Shown here one piece after another: positions 46,863-58,785 of a stretch of DNA of 64,000 bases. The position numbers and the translations under genes are program-made. Where the stretch lies: assembly GCF_037975245.1 (NCBI RefSeq), contig NC_092576.1:32528611-32592610 (forward strand). The letters run 5' to 3'. Below the pieces are notes generated by a model. That model was given only the letters and a program-made list of their open reading frames with translations. It made no database searches and was not told the DNA's origin. The first letter of the stretch is position 1; every line of letters begins with the position of its first letter. The stretch comes from Apostichopus japonicus. Lineage: Eukaryota; Echinodermata; Holothuroidea; Aspidochirotida; Stichopodidae.

Positions 46863-48900
46863 TAGACGTTTCGTGCGGCTACTATCCAGTTTTGTTTATT
46901 TGTAGTATTTGAGCCACGGCATTTGGAAGAAGCAATATTATACCGGTGTAAATACATGTAAATATAGGAGATAATGAATGATGCATATATACAAGTATTA
47001 CGCTTAAATAGCTGAACAATATTTATCAATGCGAAATGTAACAATAAACAAATATATTGTGATGTGCATGTTACTTTGTGAAAGAAAAAAGTTGTGATGT
47101 CGGTGTAATTGTTCACTACATCATCAATTGGACCGTTACAGAGTTATTATTAATGCATTATTAGATGCTACCGTGCCCGAGTTGGTATTTCACTATCGTT
47201 TCTTCCGCTTATTATCCGATCTCTTTTATTCGTAGTATTTGGGCTACGACCTATAAAACGACTCGCACATGTGTACGATAATAGCGATAGACAATATTAT
47301 TACGGGGCACATATCTGTAAGTCAAGGAGATAATCAGTAATTCATAGACACTTGTATTACCGGTGAATAGAGTGTGAACAATGTTATAGATATTCTACAT
47401 TAGTTACTATGGTTATGACAACCACAAATCAAATACTAGACATACAATATATCACCAGGGACAGACGCTTGTAGGAGAGTTTATAGACCAACAAACTGTC
47501 ACCAGAGAGAAATACTATGTGATTTGCTTGTTATTTTTGCGGAGTGCAGTAGGATCCCTACCCAAATGTTAATTCCGGTCATAAACCGGTTTCTTTTACC
47601 TGTCGTGTATGAGATATTGTCAGTGGATGATGTAGTGGGTTTTTTTCCAGTTCAGTGTAAGAATGACTAAATATTTCATTTCCGTTTCTAGAAATTTAAA
47701 ATGATTATTTTAGACCTTAGGCATTAAATAACTGGAACTTTGCCACAGAAAAACAGTGATATTCCACATTGAAGAGTATTATTCAAGACGTTATGACCTA
47801 TGAAAATAAAATGTATTAGCCGGTGCGTTATCAATATAGTGTTTAATTGTATGGACATTAAATCTCATCAACATGCAAGAAGTAGAAGGTACACCTCCAT
47901 CATCCCCTCTCTCCCTCCCCCGGATGTCTGATTCCCTTCCTTCCACAGGGCAGGAAACCAGGAACCATTTGCCATAAAATACATTGTATAAATTGTTTAG
48001 TTGCTGCCGTAGCCGATTTGGTCTTCACTATCGTTTCTTCCGTCTACTGTCGGATATCGTTTATTCGTAGTATTTGGGCTACGATCAATAATTCGAATCT
48101 CACATGTGGACGATGATTGTGATAGACAATGTTGTACCAGTTTGCAGCTTGTTAATCAATGAGATAATGAATAACGCCTAGATACTTATATAACAGATAT
48201 ATAGAATGTGATCAATGCTATATAATTCTACTAGGGTTTATATGGTTATGATAACCACAAATCAAATATTAGATTATATAATACTTGATAAGGGAAATAC
48301 GCTTGAAAGAGAATTAGCATATTCCCAACAAAATGTCACCATAGAGGTAGGATGTGTGGTTTGCGTGTAATTTTTGCAGGGTACGGTAAGGTCCCTACGC
48401 AGATGTTTCTTAAGGATCTGTTCAGTTAAAAACCCGTTTTGTATTAGATGTTGCTAGTGGATTATTTAGAGTGTTTTTTTTTTTTATAATAAGCGTGTTT
48501 TTTTTAACTTTTGTGTAAGTTTCGATAAACACGTTGTAGTTTTGATAAGTTGTGCGAAAACGTCTACAAATTTAGACGAATATTTTATAATTGGTCTCAA
48601 AATCCTCTTCTTTTTTATTAGAAAAGTTTTCATGACAAATGCTTATAATTATCAATAAAGTACAATGCTCACGAAATATCTACTGGAAGTCAATAGCAGC
48701 ATTACATCTGATCCATGACTCTGGAATATTTTTAATTAAACAGTTTAGTTCCAGAATGACTACGATATATATTCTGCTTCTGGTGTCTAGCGTTATTAAC
48801 ACTACTGTATGGACATTGAAACTCATTGGCATGCAAGAAGGAGAAGATGACCTCCATCATCCCCTCTCTCCCCCATGTGTCTGATCGCTTTCTTCCACAG
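46863..48900 (+). repeat. three diverged tandem copies of an intron unit
   Basis: Copies near 46863-47160, 47160-48000 and 48000-48900 share TTTATTCGTAGTATTTGGGC, a GACAATATTAT block, an AGGAGATAAT block, GTATTAC..TAGA.TGTGAACAATG and (copies 2 and 3) CCTCCATCATCCCCTCTCTC ending in CTTCCACAG. Copy 2 therefore carries a duplicate splice acceptor (AG at 47947-47948) without its exon. Confidence 0.75.
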
Positions 48901-48970
48901 GGCAGTAATGTTAGAGAGATGTAATATTCCAATAGACGAATTCCATCTGGAAGTGTCAGTTACTCGTTGA
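48901..48970 (+). CDS. NLR-like terminal exon
   Basis: The acceptor CTTTCTTCCACAG precedes, phase 2. It completes the codon from 46722 and encodes EAVMLERCNIPIDEFHLEVS, VTR and TGA. The ERCNI text fits a further leucine-rich-type segment. No polyadenylation signal was identified nearby. Confidence 0.55.
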
Positions 48971-49703
48971 GGCTACAGATGCACGATTAACAGCTGTTGT
49001 AAATCTTCGGTTTCCGTCGCTTTGCTTCTTTCTTAATGATATGCAGCAAGTACGGATTTGCAAGATTAAACTGCATCTTGTCACCCGACTACCCATCGAG
49101 AAGAGCAGTAAGACATATGGTGATAATACACTGAATAGCGGGGTTGTGAACATAAAGCTGAAGACGAGAACGAATATGTTTATTAGGAGCAAAATGAAGA
49201 AAGAAGGAAACCGTACCAGTCATGTATTACCGTATGACGTGCTCTAAGGTAGCACTAAACTATAACCGTACTCTTGTATTACTATCTAATGTCACGATCG
49301 TTTAGCTGTCACAGTCATTATGGGATACCAATGTGAACACGGAACCTCAGTTAAAGAGGCCATGACACGAAAAATCCAACTCATCGAGAGTAACTTCCTC
49401 TGAATCTATGAGAAAATCTATGTTCAAAACTATCCTCAACACCTTGAAAACCTCAAGGACTAATTAGTAATTAACGTTTTAATATTTGCAACCGAAAATA
49501 GATATCTGAGAATGCGATTTCACAACAAGACGATGACGTCATGTTAGGAACACACGTGCAAAGCCCAGGCATGTATCGGATGCGCGACGATCATACCGTT
49601 CCATATACACGCACATTTACACTAAGAGAACAACCACTGTATTACGCTATATCGTTAGAAATTTCAAGTTTGTTTTACAACTGTTGTAAACTATCCGAGA
49701 GAA

Positions 49704-49937
49704 ATGCCGGTCCGTTGTGTTGTTGGGGGCTGCATAAATATCATTTCCCATGCAATTAGCCTTCATCCATGGCTGAAGGACGAAAAAAACACGGCGATAA
49801 TGACCAAGTTAGTGCACGATTTCACTGGGCCTAGCCAGTATGCAGCTCCGAATGAAGCAAACACTTCACGGAAGCATACTACGATCCCTCCTTTTTGTTA
49901 TGAAATAAAACAAATGGACTTTAACGGTTCGACATAA
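49704..49937 (+). pseudogene. THAP-domain-like fragment
   Basis: The frame starts MPVRCVVGGCINIISHAISL and HPWLKDEKN. The M-P-x-R-C-x3-GC-x-N ... ISLH ... KDEK pattern is the opening of a THAP zinc-binding DNA-binding domain. The later cysteine-histidine pair is not clearly in place, so the domain looks decayed. It is 350 bases inside the left end of the TTAA transposon. Confidence 0.55.
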
Positions 49938-51329
49938 AAGAGTCATTCTTCTGTCAAGTAATCCACAAAAAAACTACGCTGAAGACCAGATCGGGGAACA
50001 GGAAACCTCCAATGGGGCGAGTGGCGATCCTTAGGAGGTAGCGCGCCGAGCACTAGTAGTACTTTAGTATTAGCGTTACTACACTGAAGTCGCAATAGAC
50101 GAAGAGATTTTACTGTATCATCTAAATTAACACCCCCTTCATTGCTCTCTTGTATACTAATAAGCTATGAGGTTAGCTTCAGAAGCGATGGGTTACATCT
50201 ACTTGTGAACAAATCTCAGTGCCCCAATTTATTTCTGGAATATGCTGGATCAGTTAGTTATAGCAATAATTTCTTATTCCTATTCCAGGAAAACCATTTT
50301 TTATGTTGTGGAGGGAGTGGGGGTAATGGGGATGGGTCAAAATAGGTAGGTAAAAAGATTTTATTCCAAAGGGTGTTTAATTAAATCTCAAAGCGATTTA
50401 TTTTAAAGTCACAGAGCCAAAAATTCACACAACATAGTTCAAGTGTTAAATCATTGAACAAAATTTATTCAATATCAGTTCTAGACAGTCATTCTGGACA
50501 ATCTGAACTAACATTAACAACAATCATTGTATTATATGACATTAAAGTAAAACTGTACTTTCCATAAACATTATCATTCCTTAATTACACTAATGTAATT
50601 TGTGACATCAAAGGAGGTTAAAAGAAAACAACTTACATGAATTTTTTTGCTTTAAGCCTACAAAGCAGTTGTATGTCCATCGCTATCAATCGTTGTTGTG
50701 ACAAATTAATTAGAATAATCCAGAAGCAAATACAATAAAGGGTTATTTAAACCAAGAAACACTGCACGAAGTAACTCACATGCAAAAATGTTACACAAGC
50801 ACGACGACACGTACAACACTGATTGGCAATGTGAAACACAGCATCACACGCATTAAAACAATCGAAGACCATTAACAGGGTGTACTGCTGAGTTTTTGAA
50901 GAAAGACTACAAAACAAACCAACTGCTACTGAAGAAACAGTCTAAACATTCAAGAGTTCTGCTGCCTCCATTGGTCTTTATTATGACTTTTCTGTCAAAT
51001 ATCATTGGTGATATGGATATTTTGGCTTCCAGATTGAAGGTACTAATCAAACGTCTGGGAGGTAAATGCCCCTGAAAAGGTCAATGCCCGTTCCCTTATG
51101 CACATATTATATGACATCACGGTCACGCCAATACTTGTGTCCAAATGCTTCAAAACATGCCTTTTCTTTCATTGTTGATGTTGGGTCTGGAAAATAACCT
51201 TTTCATCCTGAATTAAAAGTCTTGAATTTCAATATATCAACACTGAGGGAACCCTGACGGATTGATAATCCAACACAATCGTAGTTTAGAAAAGGTGTTT
51301 CTGGAGGAATTTCTCAACCAAGGCTTCCT

Positions 51330-51498
51330 ATACAATGAGTTTTCTCCTGGCAACTTGAATCCAGTGTAATGACCATTGGCTTGAAAATCACTTCTAATCC
51401 TTTGGACTGCACATGATGGTAGCACAACCCTGACGTGTCTTGCTAGGAACCCCAAGTATCATTGAACCTGTTGACCGTAGGCTATGTATCTGTACTGC
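51330..51498 (-). pseudogene. P2X7 ballast-like domain exon, with stop
   Basis: The minus-strand acceptor TTTTTTCCCAG precedes QYRYIAYGQQVQ, a TGA stop, then YLGFLARHVRVVLPSCAV, QRIRSDFQANGHY and TGFKLP. The YRxxAY ... LPSCxxxxIRxxF ... Y.GFK signature is that of the cytoplasmic zinc-binding ballast region of P2X7 and its free-standing invertebrate relatives. The TGA replaces a position that is usually tryptophan-like. The upstream zinc-cysteine part was not found, so this is a remnant. Confidence 0.65.
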
Positions 51499-51910
51499 CT
51501 GGGAAAAAATTTATGAAAGTACAAAATGTATTAATGTTGGCCCATGATGTCCACAATAACAAGCAGGCATACAATGTACAGTTATGGTTACATTTGTTGT
51601 GATTTTACACCTTCCATGTATCATGAAACATTCTTTTGTTTCAGAAAATTGACTTGCAAAACTCCAGGCCAAAGTACTAGCCAAGTAATAATGAGTATGA
51701 AATAACACATATGCCTACCTAGCATGGCTGCATAATGCAACTTACATCCCCGAGCCAAACTTTCAGTATGCAACCAACCCTACTAGTGCTACACACTCTA
51801 CATATGGGTTGTAAGTTACCGTAACACAACGCACAATACAGTTTAGGGTGTTCCGCGAATTCCAACCACACATGCACAAAATGGACTCGATTTTGTTTTT
51901 AAATGCTTCG

Positions 51911-52199
51911 TTAATAAATTCTTACCACGTTGTATGTTCCTTGCAATGGTTTCGAACGGATTTCTTCTTCGATATGTTGTGGAGCTTCAATTTTGGCTCG
52001 TTTAACAGGCTCGAACTGATACGGTTCTAACACCTCCGCTCCACCCTCAACGTTCGGTTCAATATTGGAATGATCATCGCCTTCACTCTCTGCTTCGAAT
52101 ATGAGAAAGGGCACTCTAATTATAGCCCAATTTCACTGCCTAGTGAAGAACCATTATCACTTTGAACTTCGGTTGCCGCAATTGGTTCTGGATCCGCCA
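51911..52199 (-). pseudogene. N-terminal exons of the ballast-type gene
   Basis: An ATG at 52199 gives MADPEPIAATEVQSDNGSSL. About 52114-51918 gives FEAESEGDDHSNIEPNVEGG and EVLEPYQFEPVKR, followed by the donor GTAAGAA. The acidic leader with PYQFEP is like that of P2X7-ballast-type invertebrate proteins, which fits the exon at 51498. The join between the two parts is unclear. Confidence 0.4.
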
Positions 52200-52702
52200 T
52201 TTCACAGGAAATTTTGATTTGATATCGCACTTGTGATCGGTGTTTTGTTTAGTAACTACTAGTGGTATGTGTACTTGTCTACTGTGTACGTGAATGGTAT
52301 GTTCGGAGGATCGTAAGCAGCGACAACAAATGTGTTCAAAACGTGACGTCATGCGAATCGGAAAATTTTTGAGTAAACAAAGTTTCAAACGCCGAAAAGG
52401 GTAAATTCATTCTCAATTTTCGACTTGAAAAATCAAGTTTTAAACTGGCAGATTGGTTGATACATGTTCTAGAGAACATTCTTTGATGGATCCCAAAAAT
52501 ATAGGACTTTGAAATTTTCGTGTCATGGCCACTTTAAGTGATGAATTCATCAATGTTTACCGATATTATCAATTTTTTGATCAGTTTGTATCCGTCCAAC
52601 AATCGAACCCATGAAATATTTCAGACTGTCCACAATGTACATATAAATAATTGATTTGAACTTTCCTTTATTCTTGAGGGAGTAATTTTTTTAAATATTA
52701 AG

Positions 52703-53023
52703 TCATGAAAAAGTAAGAACATACAAGTGAACATTAGAAAAATATAAAAGTGATGACTTAATCATCAGAAAAGTGAAAGTCATACAAAACCAGAAGATTG
52801 TCAAAACTATTAAAACAATTATGAACATCTGTAATACACTGAGATATATAGAATCAGAAGCAGTGTACGGTAGCCTCGACAGACCATTACTAGGGATTAT
52901 CGTTATGGCCAGATCCATAACTATAAAGTGATTAATTTCTCTGAGAGAAGAACTAAGACGGCGCACAAGATGTTCTTGGAATGCGGCCACCGTTGGCTCA
53001 TTCTCTTCTAAACACGACTTCAT
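52703..53023 (-). CDS. hypothetical small membrane protein
   Basis: A 106-codon ATG frame. Residues 1-35 are charged and helical (MKSCLEENEPTVAAFQEHLV, RRLSSSLREINHF). About 67-92 is a hydrophobic membrane span, LQMFIIVLIVLTIFWFC. I recognise no family. It could be a first exon whose real donor lies inside, or chance. Confidence 0.3.
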   Translation of the reverse strand: MKSCLEENEPTVAAFQEHLVRRLSSSLREINHFIVMDLAITIIPSNGLSRLPYTASDSIYLSVLQMFIIVLIVLTIFWFCMTFTFLMIKSSLLYFSNVHLYVLTFS

Positions 53024-53744
53024 TTTTGCGATAACGTGGCATAATCAATACGATTAAAATCTATACCACCCGCATTCCCACCTCAACGGACAAGGCTATA
53101 CAACCACGAACCTTACATCACAGAATTATGAAACACATATAAAGTAGGCCTAGACGCCTTTCAATATTAAATGTATTGAATGTAAGAATGCAATACAATC
53201 TTGTTTGGTCCTTTTAACTAGATAAGTGCAGACGTATAATACGTTGTTCCCTATCAACGAGTAGTCTTGTTGTACATACACGTAACAAGATTATAACATT
53301 ATACGAATGACATCGATAGTCAATCTACTATGCCCTGACTAGTTGGTGTTCATTCAGATCAGGACTTTTCTGACACAAAGTAAATGAACCCCAAAACATC
53401 TACAAAATCATACTCAAAATTATCGTAAATGATACATGTAAGCGTGCTGTTACTTACGGAAAATATGTCACAATGAATTGAAAAAAGCCACTGTAAAATA
53501 TACTACGTGAATAGTACTGCGGAACACGTCACGTGATCTGGTACGTTTTTTATCTCCATATATTACATAAATGGAGATTATCTCACACCAATCGTTTTCA
53601 GTCTGAGAGCTCTTTAAATGCCTACTAGTTTTTACCCTAATGTCTGTTTGATGTGAAATTTCATCGTAGTGTACATCACAAGATGATACTTAAATGTTAC
53701 TTATTGATAACAATTTAAAATGATCAGAAAACATTCTTTTGGTG

Positions 53745-56005
53745 ATTTTTGGTTCCTTGCTTTTTGCAAAGCAAGGAACCTATGCGTTCAACTTGGCGTG
53801 TGCGTGTGTGTATGTGTGTGTGTGTGTATGTGACGCTTGGCTTGTGTACACTATATCTCAATAAGGAAATGATGTATCATGATCAAACTTGTTGGGTGGA
53901 TAGCCCATAGCAAGAGGAAGATCCCTATTGTTTTTGGTGCCCGCAAAGGTCAGTTAGATGCCAAAAACCAATTTATTAAAAACAGCAATAACTCCCATTG
54001 ACAGGGTCCTACATGGTTGATATTTTGCGTGTAGTTGTGAATGGGGTAAGGGATCGTTTCCAAACATAACGGTAATGTGATCGAAGGTCAACAAAGGTCA
54101 ATTAATGATAAAAAACTAGTATTTTTGCGATAACTTGAGAACGAAATGTCCGTTAGGGTTGGGAGTTGCTTCAATGTTATCCAATTGTCGACCCGCATCT
54201 GGGTGACCCTTGACCTCAATTTGACCTCTGGTGACCTTTACGTGTTTTTGGGGATTTTTACAGTTTTGATGCTATTTTCAGATGCCAAAGGTACCTTCTG
54301 ATCATAAATGTCAATAGGTTGACCCTGTGTGACCTTTATGTGCGAAGTTATATGGGGTCAAAGTTTTTCGGTCGGAGTTAGGATGGTTGTACAGACTTGT
54401 CGTTTTGTTTTTTGGAATCAGGAGATTAAACTACATCTGAAACCAAGGTCAAAAGGTCAAAGGTCACATTAGAAAAAATGTGCTTATTTTGGGAGGAAAC
54501 AAGCAAAAAAGAGAATGTTTGGTTTTGATGCTAGATTTGGATATCAAAGGTACCTTCCGATCAAAATGTCAATTGGTTGACACCCGTGTGACCTTCATGT
54601 GCGAAGTTATAGGAGGTCAAAGTTAATTTTCAGATATTTAATGCAACAACTCCCAGTTCCAAGGTGTGACATGGTTGATATTTTTGGACAAGTTGCAAAT
54701 GGTATAGGGGAATATTTTCAAACTTAACGGTCATGTGATCCGAGGTCACCAATAGTCAATTAATGTTAAAAAACTAGTATTTTGGGGGTAGAAAATGGGC
54801 TAAGAAAAAAATGTTTGAATTTGTATAGTTTGATGCTCTATTTAGGTCTCATCAATCAAAAATGTCAATAAGTTGACCCAAGGTGACCTTTGTATGTTAA
54901 GTTATATGAGGTCAAAGTTAATTTTCAGACATTTAGTGTAATAACTCCCAGTGCCAAGGTGTTACACAGTTGATATTTTGAGACAAGTTGCAAATGGTAA
55001 AGGGGAATATTTTCAAACTTAACGGTCATGTGATCTGAGGTCACCAAAGGTCAATTAATGATAAAAAACTAGTATTTTTGCGATAACTTGAGAACAAATT
55101 GTCCGTTTGGGTTGGGAGTTGCTTCAATGTAATCCAATTGTCGACCCACATCTGGGTGACCCTTCACCTCAATTTGACCTCTGGTGACCTTTTCGTGTTT
55201 TGTGGATTTTTACAGTTTCGATGCTATTTTCAGATGTCAAAGGTACCTTTTGATCATAAATGTCAATGGGTTGACCCCCGTGTGACCTTCGTGTGCGAAG
55301 TTATATGAGGATAAAGTTAATTTTCAGACATTTAATGCAATATCTCCCAGTTGCAAGGTGTGACAAGGTTGATATTTTTGGAGTAGTTGCAAATGGTATA
55401 GGGGAATATTTTCAAACTTAACGGTCATGTGGTACAAGGTCACCAAAGGTCAATTAATGATAAAAAACTAATATTTTGGGGGGAGAAAATGGGCAAAGAA
55501 AAAATGTTTGTATTTTTACAGTCATGCTCTATTTAGGTCTCACGGATCAAAAATGTCAATTGGTTGACCTCCCGGTGATCTTTGTGTGTGAAGTTATGTA
55601 TACAAGTTCAAAGTTAATTTTTAGACATTTAATGCAATTAAATCTCAATGCCAAGGTGTGATATGGTTGATATTTTCGGACAAGTTGTGAATGGGGTGGT
55701 GGAAGATTTGAAACTTAAAGGTCATGTCATCTGAGGTCACCAATGTTATCATATCTGTTGACACGCTTGTAGTTCTCTTATATTTCTTACATTTTCGACG
55801 CCATATTTAGACCTCAAAAGTGCCATTTCATCAAAAATCCGATCGTATTTTGTGATCACAAAAGTGTTGGCTATAGTGTTGGTTACTTTATGGGAACATG
55901 AAGGACTACAATTACTTGGACTATTTGAGCCCAATCTTGCTTGATAACATTATGTGTATTGTCATATACCCCAAGCAAGGAACCACAGTGCCCTTGGGCT
56001 CTTGT
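53745..56005 (+). repeat. TG-headed AGGTCA-rich repeat, copy 2
   Basis: Opens with the hairpin GGTTCCTTGCTTTTTGCAAAGCAAGGAACC (arms 13 bases), a TG microsatellite, then GACGCTTGGCTTGTGTACAC. It continues through the same block order as 1976-5846, without the nested 1.7 kb element, and ends AGCAAGGAACCACAGTGCCC at about 55974-56005. Open frames at 55099-55661 are chance readings of the monomers. Confidence 0.8.
54446..54466 (+). promoter_or_regulatory. triple AGGTCA direct repeat, copy 2
   Basis: AGGTCA at 54446, 54454 and 54461, with the same 2- and 1-base spacing as at 4407-4427. Confidence 0.4.
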
Positions 56006-56246
56006 TAATACAGTGCATGGTACTTAAAGGTATTGCGATGTAGACCTAACCATTTGCTCAATTACATCGGTGAACATAGTGTTATTATTTTTTATCGTGA
56101 CCTGTACCTTTAAATTCAACTCCTTGTCTTTATGATAATTAGATAAAAACACACGGTGATCATGCAGTAATAAGGCAATATCATTGGTTGAATTTATGAT
56201 TCCTATTGTGATTGGACGAGCGCTTGTCGATATGCTGGATGTTTGA

Positions 56247-56430
56247 GTGCTGCGTGTATTTCCGTCTAGACTGCACTTGTTCGTACCACCCGTGACGTTT
56301 TGTAGCCTGCATGGCGGGTCACGTAAAAAGCACAACAAACCCAACTCTCCACAATTAGATAGCTCCAGTGCAGCAGAATATTGGTATTTGCGTTCCATAT
56401 TTACCAAATCCAACTCGTTAGTAGAAGAAA
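56247..56430 (+). other. possible first exon with good donor
   Basis: The frame LDSSSAAEYWYLRSIFTKSN leads to the donor AAGCG|GTAAGT at 56431. No in-frame ATG is visible. It could be a 5' exon of the gene ending at 61609, but nothing links them directly. Confidence 0.25.
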
Positions 56431-56730
56431 GCGGTAAGTCTATTTATTCAGTTAGTATTTAATGATAATATTTAAATCATAATAATATGAATTTTGGTAC
56501 GCCACTGTGTTCGATCTAACGTTACTCCGTTAGTACAGTGGACCTAGCGTAGGTCTAAGTTAAGGCTGATTTGTACTAGTCTATTATTACTAGGCCTAGC
56601 CTAGGCCTATATACAGTATTGCCAAATTAGGAACTCTGCTAAGATCGGACACCCCCATGTTCGTTACATTACAGCATGGGAAAATGAAAACCTGCCAGTT
56701 TTCAAATTAGGGGATAAATACGAGGGGAAC

Positions 56731-56869
56731 CGGTCTTAAATTTGATTTGAGACCGATGATGACGTCATCGAGGAGGCTGAGCGGACCGAGGCGATAGCCG
56801 AGGTCCGCTGCCCTTCTCGATGACGTCATCAGAGGTCTCAAATCAAATTTAAGACCGGGTACCCTCGTT
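56731..56869. repeat. 140-bp fold-back element with TGACGTCA in each arm
   Basis: The left arm ACCGGTCTTAAATTTGATTT, GAGACC, ATGACGTCATCGAG is mirrored by CTCGATGACGTCATC, GGTCTCAAATC and AAATTTAAGACCGGGT. The loop contains GCGGACCGAGGCGATAGCCG and AGGTCCGC, which can form an inner stem. Each arm holds the CRE palindrome TGACGTCA. Confidence 0.85.
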
Positions 56870-57285
56870 TTTATCCCCATTCATAAATGACCCTCACAAA
56901 TGTTAGAAAACGGCATTTTTTCGCTTATTTTTGCTGATCTGTATTTAATTCTCCTAATGCCTCCCTTGATCTTTTTCCTGAATGACGTAATAGTAACCTC
57001 ATTGTAAAACAGCATTTTCTTCCGACGAACATTAAGAGTGAAAAAATATGAATGAAGCAGTGTCGTTTGGTCTTAAATTTTTGTACTTTAATCAATTACA
57101 ACACTAAAAAATGGAGGCAAATGCAAATTAAATAAGCACAGATGACCAAATTTCTAAAGATAACATTTTAAAACGTTTTTTTGACCTACCAGGTCAAATT
57201 GCGCAATAAACAGATTCTGAGTTGTGTGTGTTCTGGAAAGTCCGTAAACGCTACAACACAGTTAGGATAGCAACGTTGCTTGTTG

Positions 57286-57640
57286 CTAACATTCTTTTGA
57301 GTAGAACTCGTCTATCCCTGGTCGGTAGATGAACCGTTCAAATAAACGTTTACTGGGCCTGAGTATGAGCAGTTTTTGAAGAGGTTCCGAGCTCGATTGT
57401 TCGACAGGTGTTCTTGTAGTAGTTGCAGTGTTATTGCGAGTCTGAAAGATCGCTAGGCCTAGTACCTGGTCAGTCATGTCGTTACTGCTAGTAGTAGTAG
57501 TAGTGCTAACGTTATTGTTAGGCTTAGCAACAAGGTTTCTACTGTTACTAGTGTCAACATTGGACGCTTTACGCTTCGGTTCTTCGTTGAACACCTCGAT
57601 AAGGGTGCTGACATTGACTCTAGCCCAAAATTAAGCTCAA
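57286..57640 (-). CDS. hypothetical exon, low-complexity protein
   Basis: The minus frame reads RVNVSTLIEVFNEEPKRK, a Thr/Ser/Asn-rich middle, and then LLILRPSKRLFERFIYRPGI, DEFYSKEC and stop. The C-terminal part has protein-like composition. There is no good ATG in this frame and a stop lies just upstream, so it would need a spliced 5' part. No family recognised. Confidence 0.25.
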
Positions 57641-57859
57641 AATTAATCCCTAAGTCATTCATGTTACTCGAAGTATTTACAGTAGCTGGATGATTTAAGA
57701 AGTACGTACAGTGTGTATTGAGACTGTGTGTGTGAAAACATACAGTACTACTGCTGTAACTGATTGAAAGTAGGCTATATATACTGTACAGTGTTCTTTG
57801 CAATTTGGAAAATTTCTTTGCCCATAAACATATTTGCATATACTCATGGCATGTCTTCA

Positions 57860-58785
57860 TTTCTTTTAATTATGACTTCATGATTGCCACGGCAACAAAC
57901 CAGTGTTTGTCTAACATTTCGATCCTTAAGCAATTCTCCTGTCTGTACTCTCCACCAGTCTCGAATCGCATTCGAGACTGGTCCAGTATACAGAAAGTTG
58001 GTTTAGGCATTTATGAATATGTAATAAAAATCATCAATAAATTCAATGTTAGGTCACAACATTTTACGATCTTCCCACAAAAAATGACCTTTGAAAAATA
58101 TTTCTGTCAGGTATTTGAACATTGTGTTAACTTGAATGGAACCTCGCAAATCTCAACACTTTTACCAATCAACCACAATTTTCGTTGAATAAAATGAATA
58201 TATTATGAATTGAAGGTAAGAATAAGACCAGTCTATTTCAAATATTCAATGCCTTTTAACTTTTGGCCGCAATTTTAGTTGGCCGTTCGAATTATACTCC
58301 GACGTTGTCAACCTAGGCATAGGCTAGGCTGAGCCAATATTTTCCTATACAGAAAATACAAAATTTTCCGTAAAAAATTTACCGCAATTTCCGAAACTTT
58401 CACAATTGATATCTGCTGAGCAAATCTAATGAAGGGTGAATTTTGTTTCACACAGGTATTTCTTCAGTTCAATGGTTGAAAATCCTCTCATATTCTGTTT
58501 CTAAACTATACAGGGTCCATTTAGTAATACTACTAGTACTAGGCTAGTTGTACTCGTAAGCAATATATTACAGTAAGAGTAATGCGAAGTTAGGAACAAT
58601 GTATAGTCTGAACACCTTCATTTTCGTAATATTTCAGCATGAGAAAAATAAATACCTACCAGTTCAAATATATGTAATAAAGGCTCCAGCCAGGCCTAGT
58701 TGCATTAATACCCCGCCACAATTTACCTGCCTTGGTGGCTGCTAGGTGGCTACGTTCTTAAATGGCTACGTTCTTGATAACGATG
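57860..58785. other. no recognisable gene
   Basis: AT-rich. CCAGTCTCGAATCGCATTCGAGACTGG at 57956-57982 is a short perfect hairpin. Confidence 0.5.

Larger units (their letters stand above)
49355..52533. mobile_element. TTAA-flanked TIR transposon, Kolobok-like
   Basis: The ends are inverted: AGAGGCCATGACACGAAAAA at 49355 and, on the minus strand from 52533, AGTGGCCATGACACGAAAAT. TTAA sits immediately outside on both sides (49351-49354 and 52534-52537). TTAA duplication plus a THAP-like start inside fits the Kolobok superfamily. piggyBac also uses TTAA but has no THAP link. Internal genes are broken, so this copy is probably non-autonomous. Confidence 0.75.

Noticed and set aside
56024-56413. 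129-codon minus-strand open frame
   Set aside because: No recognisable domain or splice context; the opposite strand has an equally plausible exon.
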